Below, one piece after another: positions 1 to 11,375 of a stretch of 64,000 bases of DNA. The notes under the pieces are model-generated. The model was given only the letters and a program-made list of their open reading frames with translations. It was not told where the DNA came from and did no database searches. Position numbers and translations under genes: made by a program. Source of the stretch: Setophaga petechia (Eukaryota; Chordata; Aves; Passeriformes; Parulidae); the NCBI GenBank assembly GCA_024362935.1, contig JANCRA010000009.1:17677572-17741571 (forward strand). Reading direction: 5' to 3'. Within the stretch, counting starts at the first letter, position 1; each line of letters starts with the position of its first letter.

Positions 1-2640
1 CAGCAATTCTCACCTGTGCCTGACTTCCTTGTTTGGCTGTGCAAAGTACATTCCTCTTCATCACCAAACTGATGGATGAGTTTGATCTTTCCACTCGGTT
101 TGTTGTGTAAATGCTTAACTCTGGTGAAGTGCTTTCTCTGAAGGAGAACTGAGAGCAGCAAAATGACTTCTCATGTTTTCTAATCTCCTCCAAATGTTTT
201 ACCTCAGACCTGTCTCTGCTCTTAGTTCTTGTAGACACAGCCAGCCTGCAAAATCTATCATTCTTCTCTGGCAGTGAACCTTAATTCTGGGACTCCATAA
301 CACTTACTTGTTAATGGTTGATTAATGATTCGTAGATAATAAAGCTCCTATCTGAAGTTAACAAACATCTGTGAGGGATTTATTTGAATACTCTCACCTC
401 AGCAGCTGGCTCACCTCAATATTTGTTGAAATTAATGAACAAGTGCAAAGTTTAAAAGGGCAGGAAATACTTAGAAGCCGAGTCAGTTTGTATTTTTATA
501 CCACTTTATATGTCAGGTGTCCCTGGTTTATATACAGGGCACTTTCATAAAATGTAGTGGCACTTTGGACAGACTTACTCTGGGGCATTTTAAAGTTCAT
601 TAATGGTATTTATTCAAAGAAACCGTTGTGACATCTGGAGATGGCTATTTAGCATTCAGAGGACTAAGGTTTTCAGTGGTAGTGTTATGGTAGCTGTGAT
701 GACCCAAGCATGTGAGCAAGACAAGATGATCTAGTTGGAAAAACCAGTGCTTGTTTGTGCCATTGTCCTCTTACCAGTCCTGAAAGAGAAGCAAGTCTGA
801 AAGTCTGGCGTGCTTAAAAGCTTGTCATCTTTTTCTCCAGCTGTATCATTGGGTTTAGTGAACATTCAGCTTTCATTACAAATCTTTCCTTGCCTTGTCA
901 ATCATATAGAAGGAGGCACATGATACTCGGCATATAGAAGAATTCTGGGATGGCTGTATGGCATGGTGGTTCACAGAAGGGAAACCTTGCTACAATCCAT
1001 GCCTCACTTGACTTGTACCTGTAGGCAGAAGAGAAACATAATAAATAGTACAGATATTACAGTGGAATTTGGGCCCTTACATCCAAGAGATGAAGATATG
1101 CAGGCCACCGTTGCCTCATTGTTCTTGCTTTTCTTCCTTTTTTCCCTCTCTTCTTTTTCATCACAAACTTGTGATGAATAGCCATGTAAAGACTCTTCAC
1201 ATCATGGGATGTACTCTTCAGAAGCACTTTGAGCAAGGTTATTGTAGAAATACATTGGAAAAGTAAGCTTTTGGTATTTTTCTTGGCTCATATTCAGGTG
1301 CAGAAAAAATAAATTTGATTGTTAACTCTGTTAATGTATATGAAATCAGCAAAGGATTTGGTTAATTAAATTTGTCCACAGACTTGTTCCACAGTTGTAA
1401 TCTTCCTCTTACTTTTTCTTGGTGTCTTTTAGTGAAACCTGCACAACTTAATGAATGATACAGTTCAGTGCAATACAAATTACATGCTTGAAACAGAAAT
1501 GTCTGAGGCCTGGATTTAAAGCATTGGGTATTGTCATGTCAAATAATTGACACAGAATAATAAAGACTTGTTTCAAGTAAAATTTTCAGCTTTTGTTCTG
1601 CTGTTGCTCAAAACAATTTTCACACGTGGCAAAACCCGAGATTTTCCTCTGCATTGGTGGTCTTCTGCTTGCATCTCTAATATTTCACAGGGACAGCCGA
1701 AGTCTGTGCTGCAGCTGCCAGCAGCTTCAGCAGCTTCCCCTTTTCTATTGCACACCTCAACAGATCTTTGAAGGTGATATTTTTACATGCTGAAACCAAG
1801 TAATATAATCTCACAATTTCTAAGTCTGGAAGACCATTTATAGATCTGTGTCTCCACACATTAAAGGTGTTAAAATACTGAAAATGTAGCAACTCTTTTT
1901 TACAGTATGAAGAGTGTTTATGATATTATTTTGGTGTAAGCTGGAAGCACAGGCTGTTTTAAAAAAAATCCCAAAGGATATTTTTTAGAAAGTTTTATGA
2001 ATAAATCCCTAAAGAACCTGAAAAGGAAGTTCCTAAAATGTTACCTCTACTCAATTTTGTTATGTAGCTTTTATGGTTGGAGATGGGGAAGGTAAAAACT
2101 GGAGATTCGACAAGTTTCCAAGGTGTTTCCTCCCCTTGTTTACATAGAAGTATTGTTATGCCATTCACAGAGAGGCTGTTCTTCCTTCTTCCAGTGCACA
2201 GTAAGTGATTCTGGCATGTCATCTTCTAGAGGTCCTGTGCCAAAGGCTAAATATCCCAGATAACGAAGATCATATGTGTAATCTAGTAATACATTCCACT
2301 TGGCGTGAGGCAAATACAGAGTGTTCCCGGAGCCTTGGACATTGTGTTTTCAGGGTTTTAGTCAGAAGAAATGTGGATGATCCAAGCTATGGGACTAGAA
2401 GAAGACAAAAAAATAGAGACTTTTAATAAATGAAAATTGCCAGAAGGCCTTAACTGTCTCTTTTTCACAGGGAAGATGAGTAGTTGGTGTTTCAGGCAAA
2501 ACTGACGGCAGGGACGAAGGGGATGAAAGTTCATTGTGGGTAACCAACTTGTTATGTAGATATTCCAGCTGCGATAATTTTGCTCATTCTTCAGTCATTT
2601 CCATGCTGGTGAATAACTTTACCTTGCTGTGTAATGTCTG
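1..2640. other. Intron or 5' flank of ARHGAP20, no gene recognised
   Basis: Unique-looking AT-rich sequence. The frames longer than 60 codons on both strands have no domain or splice support. No N-terminal ARHGAP20 exon was recognised. Confidence 0.6.
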
Positions 2641-3110
2641 TGAGGCAATGGAGGGGGAGCACAGGCCCCTGGGCCGTGGGCCACGGGTGTTTTTACCTGC
2701 TGGCACAGGAAGAGGCCCTGATGCGGAAGCTCTCCTACCTGTGCCGAGGTGGGTGTTGCTCTTGCACAGCCCCCAGGCACCATGGCAGCATTTGTTGGAG
2801 CCTGGGCTGTGGATGGCACCTCCCTAGCAGAGGCTGCCCGTGCCAGGCGGAGGAGCGGCGCCCTGGGCCAGGGCCGCCATGGCCTGGCTGGCCAATGGTG
2901 CCGCTGCTGGTGAGGGCATGGCTTGGGCCAGGCAGTGCCTCGCCAGGGAGTTTGCAGAGCTGAGAGGGGCAAAGGCCATGCTATGTGTGCCTGCCAGTTC
3001 CCTGGTGTGCCTTCCACGTGTGGTCAGTGGGGATTTACCTCCGGAGCAGCTGCACGCCGCCAGCAGGGCTCAGAAGCAGAGCGGGAGCTGGCATGGACAG
3101 GTATGATCCT
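2641..3110 (+). other. GC-rich, CpG-bearing block of unknown nature
   Basis: Composition changes abruptly from AT-rich flanks to about two-thirds G+C with scattered CpG. Both strands show open frames of about 90-150 codons that overlap each other, which is typical of GC-rich non-coding DNA. The block ends at a fair splice donor (GGACAG|GTATGA at 3110/3111). It could be an old repeat, part of an ERV internal region, or an alternative promoter with a first exon. I cannot decide between these. Confidence 0.4.
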
Positions 3111-3378
3111 GGCTGGCTCCAGCCAGTCGTCTAAACTGAGTCTCCTATTCCTAGAGACTCAGTCACCAAAGCAAATGAAGGTGCCTTTGCTTCTGGGTCT
3201 AATTCTTAGATTTAATTCAGCCTCAAAAAACTTGATTGGGATTTTTTTCCTGAGTTTTTTTTATTTCATGAAAAGTTTTGATGTTTTAACATTTAGTGCA
3301 GAAATCTTTGTATGGGAAGTGCCCTGGATTTCTCCCCTCAATATGTCATGTTTCCCTATAAAAGGTAAACATATATGA

Positions 3379-3764
3379 GTGTAGCTATGATATTTCTGAA
3401 AAATCCTTTTTTTAGGATTTTTTCTCCTGAGAAGCTGAGAGGCCTCAGGAAGAAAATGTAAACAATTGTTTGCTGCTGCTGTGGAATGCAACAGGTGCAT
3501 CTGTGATTGGTCTCATGCAGTTGTTTCTAATTAATGGTCAATGACAGTCAGCTGGCTCAGACTCTCTGTCCGAGCCACAAGCCTTTGTTTTTCATTCTTT
3601 CTCTTACTATTCTTAGCTAGCCTTCTGATGAAATCCTTTCTTCTATTATTTTAGTATAGTTTTAGTATAATATATATCATAAAATAATAAATCAAGCCTT
3701 CTGAAACATGGAGTCAGATCCTCGTCTCTTCCCTCATCCTCGGACCCCTGTGAACACAGTCACA
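3379..3764 (+). mobile_element. Solo endogenous retrovirus LTR, passerine ERVL-like
   Basis: The 386-bp element has an AATAAA near its 3' end (3687-3692) and closes with GTCACA. It is flanked by the 5-bp duplication TATGA (3374-3378 and 3765-3769), consistent with ERVL-type integration. Its wording matches an abundant songbird LTR I recall, whose exact family name I cannot give. No second LTR or coding region is attached, so it is a solo LTR left by recombination. Confidence 0.75.
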
Positions 3765-5635
3765 TATGAATTTGTAGAAAAATTGTAATTTTTTAAAAAT
3801 TGCATTTTTGTATTTAATGCTCTTCCTTTTAAATGGAATTATAATTAAAACAGCTTGTGATGATACTCTACAAGTTGTCAGTTTCTAGTATATCTAATTC
3901 ATGCTTGATTAAACTAATTATAACACTGGAGTATTGCTTCCTTAAACCCTGTGTTTGAACACAAAAGTTACTTTTACATAATAATAGCTGAGGATAAAAT
4001 TTTATTAGCTGTTAACAAGGTGAACTTTCTGAGGCCTCAGATGGCCTTTTAACTCAGAGACTGGCAATCCTGCCTTTCTGCTGTGTTTTTTCTGTTTTGT
4101 TTTGTGTGAGTGTATGTGTGCATATGTTTGTTTTTGATAAAACTCCTCAGTTCTTCATTTACGACCTACAAGATGGCTTTTAGCAATGTTTGTACATCTG
4201 GAGATCAAAATGAGCTGTGGCTTTCGGAGATATGCTGCTTTTTTATTAAAACAAAAGGAGTGGAGGTAAGAAGGAAGGCTTGGAAGCAGGGTTTTGGAGG
4301 GATTGGAGTTTAAATAGGGGATTAATTTTACAATAAATGACTAATAGTTTAACACCAGTGCCTCAAGCCAATTCCCTTTTGGAGAGAATTGTGGCAGTAT
4401 GAAGACAGTGAGGGGCAGTCCTCATCAGGATGAGTGCAGAGCTCTGCTTGTCCAGATGTCTCAGTGTCCACATGTGCTTTTGGCTGCAGCCCATTTAAAG
4501 GACTTTTTGGATTAGGCCTTGAGGTCTGGAAGAATGCAGCTGTTGTCCAGCCATTGTGTATCGCTGATTTTAGACAGTAAAATCTCTGCCAAGTGACAGT
4601 CTGGCCAAGCAGTTTGGGCATCATACCTGAAGAAATCACAGACCAACTTGCTCAGTCTGCTTTGTGATCATTTATCTTGTGTAAACAAGCAGGAAGGCTC
4701 TAACGATGTGAGGCTGATGTGCAGCCTCTGGTGCTCCCACCTCTGACAAAGGCCAGCGTTAAATACCCTTTGGACTCTCCATGGCCTTGCTTCTCCTGGT
4801 CCAGCTGCCTCCTTGAGGTGCACAAAGCTGCTGGGGAGGGGTTTTAATCACCTCCTGGGAGTAACAGTCTGTATTTAGCTATCTTCTGTGCCCACTCTTT
4901 ATTGTTTGAGTACTGGGGGCTAGATCAAATAAAGGATAATAAGCCTTGGGAGAAAGACTCTAAACTCATGACAGGAAGACATTATCTCAGAGGCTTCCTG
5001 AACCTCTCAAGTGCCTCTGTTGTTTAGACACTGTCCTGCTGACCAGACAGCTTACCAAACACCTGGAGTTTTGCTTTTGCACATGCCAGTACAGCATAGC
5101 TGTTGGCAGCACTGAACAGGTAATTATCATCAAAAGGCACAGAGATGTGGGTGATCCTCTAACAGCTTTTCTCCCCAGCTCAGATCACTTGTGGAGTATG
5201 AACCTCTGACTAATCTGCCTGAGTAGCTCTGTGAAAAACTCGTTGAATAAATAGGTGGGCAGTGAGTTATGGGAGAGCAAACAGGTGCATGTGGCTCCAT
5301 GCATGTTCATAAGGAATCTGGGTCACTACACTTGCCATAGCTGGCAGGAGCAGGCATGTTAAGTAATCTCTTCACTGTAATAGGATAATTCCTGTGCTGT
5401 AGTACAAGTATCAAAATATAATTCAAAGCCTTGGAGGCAAAGCAAAGCCAGATTTGTTCCTATTACAACTGGACAGGTGAAGTGACAGTCCTGTCTTCCA
5501 TGTTGGCACCCATATTGGTCATCTCTCTTAGAGGAGTGGTTCTTAAAAACTGCAGCCAATACAGGGGGTGAGCAGATCCTCTCTGAAAGTCTGTGGTGGG
5601 GCTTTGTGGAGTTCACCACACTGTGTCCCACAATG

Positions 5636-5880
5636 CACAGACTCATAGGATGGCTTGTGTTGGAAGAGACCTTGAAATCATCTACTTCTAAGCTTTTTGC
5701 CATGGAAAGGGACACTTTCCAGTAGACCAGATTGCTCAGGGCCCCATCCAGTCTGGCCTTGAACCAGTGTCAAGGATGGGATAACTGCAACTTCTCTGGA
5801 CAGCCTGTGCCAGTGCCCAGCCACAATCACAGTATAGAATTCTTCCTAAGATGTAATCCAAACCTACCTATCTGAATTGC
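5636..5880 (-). mobile_element. CR1 LINE 3' fragment
   Basis: The + strand reads CATAGGATGGCTTGTGTTGG, then a GACCTTGAAATCATC segment, a CCATCCAGTCTGGCCTTGAA segment, and TTCTTCCTAAGATGTAATCC. This is the reverse complement of the CR1 3' region. It is diverged and non-coding. Confidence 0.8.
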
Positions 5881-6726
5881 TTCTGCAATAATAGGAAAAT
5901 CAGACTCTAAAGGGGAAGGACTATTGAGCAGTGTAACTCTGAGAGACCATGAGCAGCCCCACTGGTATTACCCAATGATGGAGTGGGGTGACTGATAGGC
6001 AGTGAACCCAAGGAGTCAACTAGAAAATGCCATTTCCCTGTTGAGAGGACATGGTCACATCAGTGCCTTATTCTTGCCCATCTGCAGCCTGTGTGACACA
6101 GAGCTGGAGATGTTAGGGTCAGCAGAAACATGTAAGCTCACTGACAGCCATTCATGATGGTCCAGAAGGGATTTCTAAAGATGTCTACACCAGTTTTTTT
6201 ACCTCATGTGCACATTAGCTTTAAATTACCTGTTTCTGTAGAGATCTGCAGTATGTCCTAGCTATTTTTGGTCACCCAGAATTCCTGGCTGTTACATGAC
6301 CTGTGCTGAACTCTTGTAATACACTTTACAAGAAGATATATGAAAACACCTTTTGAATAAAAGATCAGTTTCATCTATGAGGTAAGCCAAAGTCAGTGGA
6401 GTTGAGCCAGGCTTTTAAATGTTCCAGTTGTGATTAAATAGGATTAATTCTCCTAATTGAAATTACTACTTCTCAAAAAAGTTAAGGACTGTATCTCTTC
6501 AGCCAACTAAAATAATACTGGATCTCCTAGTGGGACTGAGATCCCAGAGTGCTCCTCTGTCTCCTCAGAATGTGTAGGAAGGAGTTTCGTTGGTAGTAGT
6601 AAAGGTAGCCTGTGCATCCAGGCTTCTTGTAGGCCATGAGAAGCTCCAAAAGCCCAGACATCCGTGGTGCAGAACTGTAGAGCTGGGGTGTTAGGTTCTG
6701 GGCTTTTCTTTCCCCTCAGTTCATCC

Positions 6727-6826
6727 TACTTTTTTTCCTTTTTTTTTTTTTTCTTTATTATCTTTGTTTTTATTATTTTTTTCCCCACAAAGGTCCCTTT
6801 TTTGTGACTTTTTTTTTTTTTTAGTC
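6727..6826. repeat. T-rich tracts
   Basis: There are three long T runs with interspersed CTTTATTATC and CCCACAAAGG sequence. No retroposon body was recognised beside them. Confidence 0.8.
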
Positions 6827-8810
6827 TGAACAATAAGATTTCTGTTTGGGTAGACGGTGCCTGGAATGGCATTTCCCTGGTGCAACTGCAAAGAGAGAGT
6901 AACTCAAGGTGGTGCTGCTATGTCGGTCAGTAAAAGTGATTGGGAACTGCAGTGGGGAACAAAGGCCAAAAAGCTTTTATTGACTTCTGCATGTGAATGT
7001 GTCCTCTCCCAAACGTCTCCCTTGCTCAGGGGGCCATAGACCAAAACCCCTTGAACGTGCTGACTGACTGGAGAACACCCACACTGCAAGAGCTTTTCAA
7101 CAGGATTTACATCACTTGCCCTAAATTGTTTTCTGGTGGAAATAGGCAAAATATGACCAAAACGTGTGGTGCTAATTTATAGCAATAGAAAATTTTGCCC
7201 TTGTGTTAAATTTTCAGAGTAAACACCTTGCAGCTGTTTATTAAAATAAAACAAAAAGCCTTGGAAGCAAACCAAACCACAAGCGTGTTTCCTGTCTCCA
7301 GCCTCCACACTGTGGTGCATACTTGCTCTGCAGAGGATTGTGTCCTTTTGGCTATGTAAAAATTACTTAAGTGCAGCGTTGTTTACAGTTAAGCTGCCAA
7401 GCTTCCAGCCTGAAAAGTGTGAGGATTTTGTTTTAATGATGCATTTTACCCTACAGCTATGTGATATTTTACTGCCAGACTACAGAAAAGTAGTCTGTTA
7501 TGTGCCTCAGCACCTGAAACATTTAGTGCAAACCACCACCTTATTCTCTATAGTAATTTTTATTATGTTTCATAAGGTTTTGACGTCATGCAGAGATGAT
7601 ACAAGACAATTTTTAGAATCCTATTATAATTTAAGTTGGAATATGTTTCTCAATAAATATTGCATTAAAATGTGCACACTGAGTTTTAGAAGCAGAGGAG
7701 TCATATCCAATTTCATAAATATGAGTTTTAACCTTGATTTCTTCCCTAAAATGTAAATTAGTCAATTTATCTGAGTAAAGCTTGCTCCCAGTCCCAATTA
7801 ACATATATCTTCCTTCCATTGTCCAGGCTTGTGCTTGCCCTGCCAGTGCTGAGAGTGGTTTGCAGCACATTTTGGTGGGAAGTCTTTGTGACCCTGCTGG
7901 GACTCACTGCATGATCTTGGGTATAATTTTCTGGAGTCCAGCTGCTTGCCTGCATAGAACGAGGAGAGCCCTGTGCTGGAGACTGTGAACTGAGGCTGAT
8001 ACTTGCTCCAGGTCACAGGAGTCTCTATGAGATCCAGAGGCACAATCCATAAGGGAAAATGCAGGGGTGAGGGGTGACTGCCCTGTATTTGTTCAAACAC
8101 ATTGCTTGTAAAAAAGAAGCTGCAACCAGTAAAGAACACTTGTAAAGTAGAATCAGGCATTGTAAAACTTAGCAACTAATGCTCTTTGAAAAACCAAGCA
8201 GATCTCACTTGTTTCATGGTACAAAAGCTACTGTACCCACAATGGTGATGGCCTAGGGGACTTTAAAGGAGTGCTGCAAAAAATAGACTTGCTATTTCTG
8301 GAATGCTGCACTGTTTTCACAAAGTGCTGCTTCAACTGCATAAAATTTACCAAAGATAACAGCATGCAAACATGCCTAGCATCCTCAGAACGAAGCTCCC
8401 TTGGCATAGCAGGGATCAATTGACAGCAGATTTTCAGAAATGGATTGGCAGCCCATGTGATTGAGAGAGTTTCATGCTTGTTTATTAAAGTCCTTTCTAT
8501 AAATAGTCTGTGTAGGTTTACAACTGCATACTAGCTTTGTGCTGGCCCACATCTTACCTACCACCTTCCTGGAAAACACTCCTACCTTCCAAGCCCATAT
8601 TTTTTGTGCTTTCTTTCGTCCTCCAAGTCTAATTATTATTTATTACAATAAAGTGCCATACAAATGTAGATGAAGTGCATATTCAGGATCACAAAGATTT
8701 GAAGTGGGCAGATCCTGAGCACGTGGGTGACTCACTGAGGGCACTAGTTGTGGTTCAGGGTCAGTGACAGAAAGGAGCAGTTAGCACCTTTAAAAATGCA
8801 GAGGATTTTA

Positions 8811-8850
8811 TATCTCTATCTCTATATATATCTATAGCTATATATATCTG
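8811..8850. repeat. TATC/TATA microsatellite-like run
   Basis: An imperfect run of TATCTC, TATATATC and TATAGC units. Confidence 0.75.
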
Positions 8851-9168
8851 CCTAAGTAGGGCTCTGAGCTGCAGATTGCTCCGTGTGGGTGAGCCTTGTC
8901 TGTGTTACCTCGCTCGTGTCAGTGGGAGCTGTGAATGCTCGTCCCTGAGACCGGCAGGGCTTTGCGTGGTTGTGCTGAACAGGCAGTGGAGATGGGGCAG
9001 GCTGGACTGAGCAAGTCATGGGAAATGGGCATGGCTGTTGGCATCCCTGTTTTCAGCACCCTTTTCCATCTCTAGGTAGTTTGTGCCAAACCAGAACTGT
9101 CATAAGGATATCTCCAGATAGATAGGGTTATTGAGGAGTACTGTGTTGTATCTCCCTGTTTCTTCCCT

Positions 9169-9255
9169 TTTCCATCTACAGCTGGGAATGATCAAGAATT
9201 TGATCAAGAACTTTCCATCTACAGTTCAATGATCAAGAACATTTGAGGGAATGAT
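9169..9255. repeat. Imperfect tandem duplication, about 43 bp
   Basis: TTTCCATCTACAG followed by AATGATCAAGAA occurs twice, at 9169 and 9212, and AATGATCAAGAA recurs once more at about 9250. Confidence 0.7.
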
Positions 9256-10504
9256 CAAGAACTTACACAGGGCTTTGCTTGTTCCTCAGCTGTTTTTCAA
9301 AGACAAAGCCCCTTGCTGGCAGATTTTGGAGGTAGGTCTGCAAATGGGTGTAGTGCAGTTGTAGCCTCCTTTCTCTTCACGGCTGTTCTAGCCTGAGGAG
9401 TGATTCTTCAAGCCATGTACTTAATAAGCTGCCAGCATGATAGAAACTAAATTCATCAGGAGCATGAGCAGGACTATCTCCTTTGTCTTGTGTTCAGGCC
9501 CGAGCATAGGCAGTTGTTTTCAGTGTACAAGAAAAGCTCGTCCTTCATTTAGTTTCTCACTCTTCTCCTTTAGCATACAGAACACAGTGATCTGTTTTGT
9601 GTGATTATTTTGGCAAAGTCTGGGATGATTTTTTTCAAGTTCTCTATAATGCAGTTCAAGTCACATCCAGATTGCCATTTATGATGAAATTCATTGTGTA
9701 TTGAAGTTCTGAAACCTTAACATTGCCCTTTGGTGCACTATAAGGAGGGCTGCTGTGTGAGTCAGTACTCACTGCTGAGTTACAGATTTGGTTGCGTTTT
9801 TTGTTCCACCTTATTTGGTGAGCTCTTGCACACCAAATTGGACCTGTTTGCTTTTGATTACTTAAATAATTGTTCTCACTACCATAGTAAGTTAATTATC
9901 TTGAATGCAAAACACCCTCTAGCCACAGGATAGATAACATGTCTGAGTGTTAACTGATTTCCAGCAGTTACAGAAGTTTCCAGGAGGCACAGAAAAAAGT
10001 GCAAATACTGTTACCTCATTTCCAATATAAGCTCTATTAAGAAAGGAGGAACTTACCTTTTAGATCTTGCTTGCTTTTGGGGGTATCTCTGCTGGTCACA
10101 AATGACATGTTTTCCCTGACTGGTAATCCATTTGGGCAAAAATACATAATGTGGGCTGAACTGTAGGCATTAGGGTGCAGATAGCTGCTGTTTTCACTAG
10201 CCTTGAAAAGATGTGGGTAGCTCCTGCTTCTCTCAGTGCACTGCTCTAGCCCAAAGCTGTGATTCGGTGATGGTAAAGCACTTTACTGAGAGACACTGAA
10301 GTTGATTCATTTGCTTTATTATTCCTAAAGGATAAATTGCTTATTCTTTGGAGCCATGCAAAACTGGCCTTTGAGGTATACAAAGTAAGTCTGATGTCTC
10401 TGAACACAGTGAGGAAGGTTAGCAGATGCTCTGCTTGGTGGCTTCTCTGGCCTGTAGCCAAAGCAAGGTTAGATTTATGCTGCAAGCTGCAAGCTCTACA
10501 CCTG

Positions 10505-11318
10505 TAGGCAGATCCTCTTCACTGTCTTCATAAGTGACTTGGACACAGGACCTGAAGGTACACTTATATCATTTTGCTGATGACACCAAACTGGGAGGAA
10601 CTGTTGCCTCCCTGGAAGGCAGAGGGGCCCTGCAGAGAGACGTAGGCAAATTAAAGACATGGGCAGTCACCAACTGCATGAAGTGTAACGTGGGCAAGCG
10701 CTGGATTCTGCACCTGGGATGGGACAACTGTGGGTGTATGGATTGACTGGGAAATGAGACACTGAAAAGTTCCAGGAGAAAGGGATCTGGGAGTCCTGGT
10801 CAATGACAAGTTGAATATGAGTCAGCAGTGCCGTGGCAGGCAGGAGGGCCAAGCATGTTCTGAGGTACATTAAAAGCAGCATGGACAGCAGGTCGAGGAA
10901 GGGATTCTCCTGCTCCACTCTCGTGAGATCCCACCTGGTGTTCTGTGTCCAGTTCTGGGGTCCTCAGCACAGAAAGAGCATGAACCTATTGGAGCCAGGA
11001 GAGGAAAGCCATGAAGATTACTAGAAGAATGGAACACCTCTCCTAAGAGGAAAGGCTGACAGAATTGGAACTCTTCTGCCTGGAGAAGAGCTCTGTGGAG
11101 ACCTTAGAGCAGCCTTCCAGTACCTAAAGGTGACCTGTAAAAGAGGTTTCCTTAAGGGGTGTTAAGATACCCCATGCCTGGAAAGATTCAATGTCAGGTT
11201 GGTCAGGGCTCTGAGCAACCTGATGTAGAGGAAGCTGTCCCTGCTGTTTGCAGGGGTGTTGGACTAGATAACCTTTAAGTGTCCCTTTCAACGCAGGGTA
11301 TTCTGTGATTCTGTGATT
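10505..11318 (+). mobile_element. CR1 LINE, 5'-truncated, with degenerate reverse transcriptase
   Basis: Conceptual pieces read LFTVFISDLDTGPEGTL, HFADDTKLGGTVASLEGRGA and YIKSSMDSRSRKG. The FADDT catalytic motif of CR1 ORF2 is intact, but frameshifts and stops break the frame. The element ends with ATTCTGTGATTCTGTGATT, the characteristic CR1 octamer tail. It is inactive and sits upstream of the PH exon in sense orientation. Confidence 0.9.
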
Positions 11319-11375
11319 GAATGATTCTTGTGGGTCCCTTCCACATCAGGACATTCTGTGTTTCTGTGATTGATT
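11319..11375 (+). mobile_element. Second CR1 3' tail abutting the first
   Basis: Directly after the first tail come ATGATTCTTGTGGGTCCCTT and ACATTCTGTGTTTCTGTGATTG. This is the 3' end of a different CR1 subfamily (the copy at 50456-50600 is similar in reverse), ending in its own octamers. Confidence 0.65.

Larger units (their letters stand above)
5881..10504. other. Intron or 5' flank, no gene recognised
   Basis: Contains T-tracts at 6727-6826, a TATC/TATA-rich run at 8811-8850 and a short tandem duplication at 9169-9255. Otherwise it is unique-looking sequence without a supported gene. Confidence 0.6.

Noticed and set aside
10534..10746. Intact FADDT reverse transcriptase frame as a live gene
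   Set aside because: It is a short piece of a 5'-truncated CR1 with frameshifts and stops on both sides.
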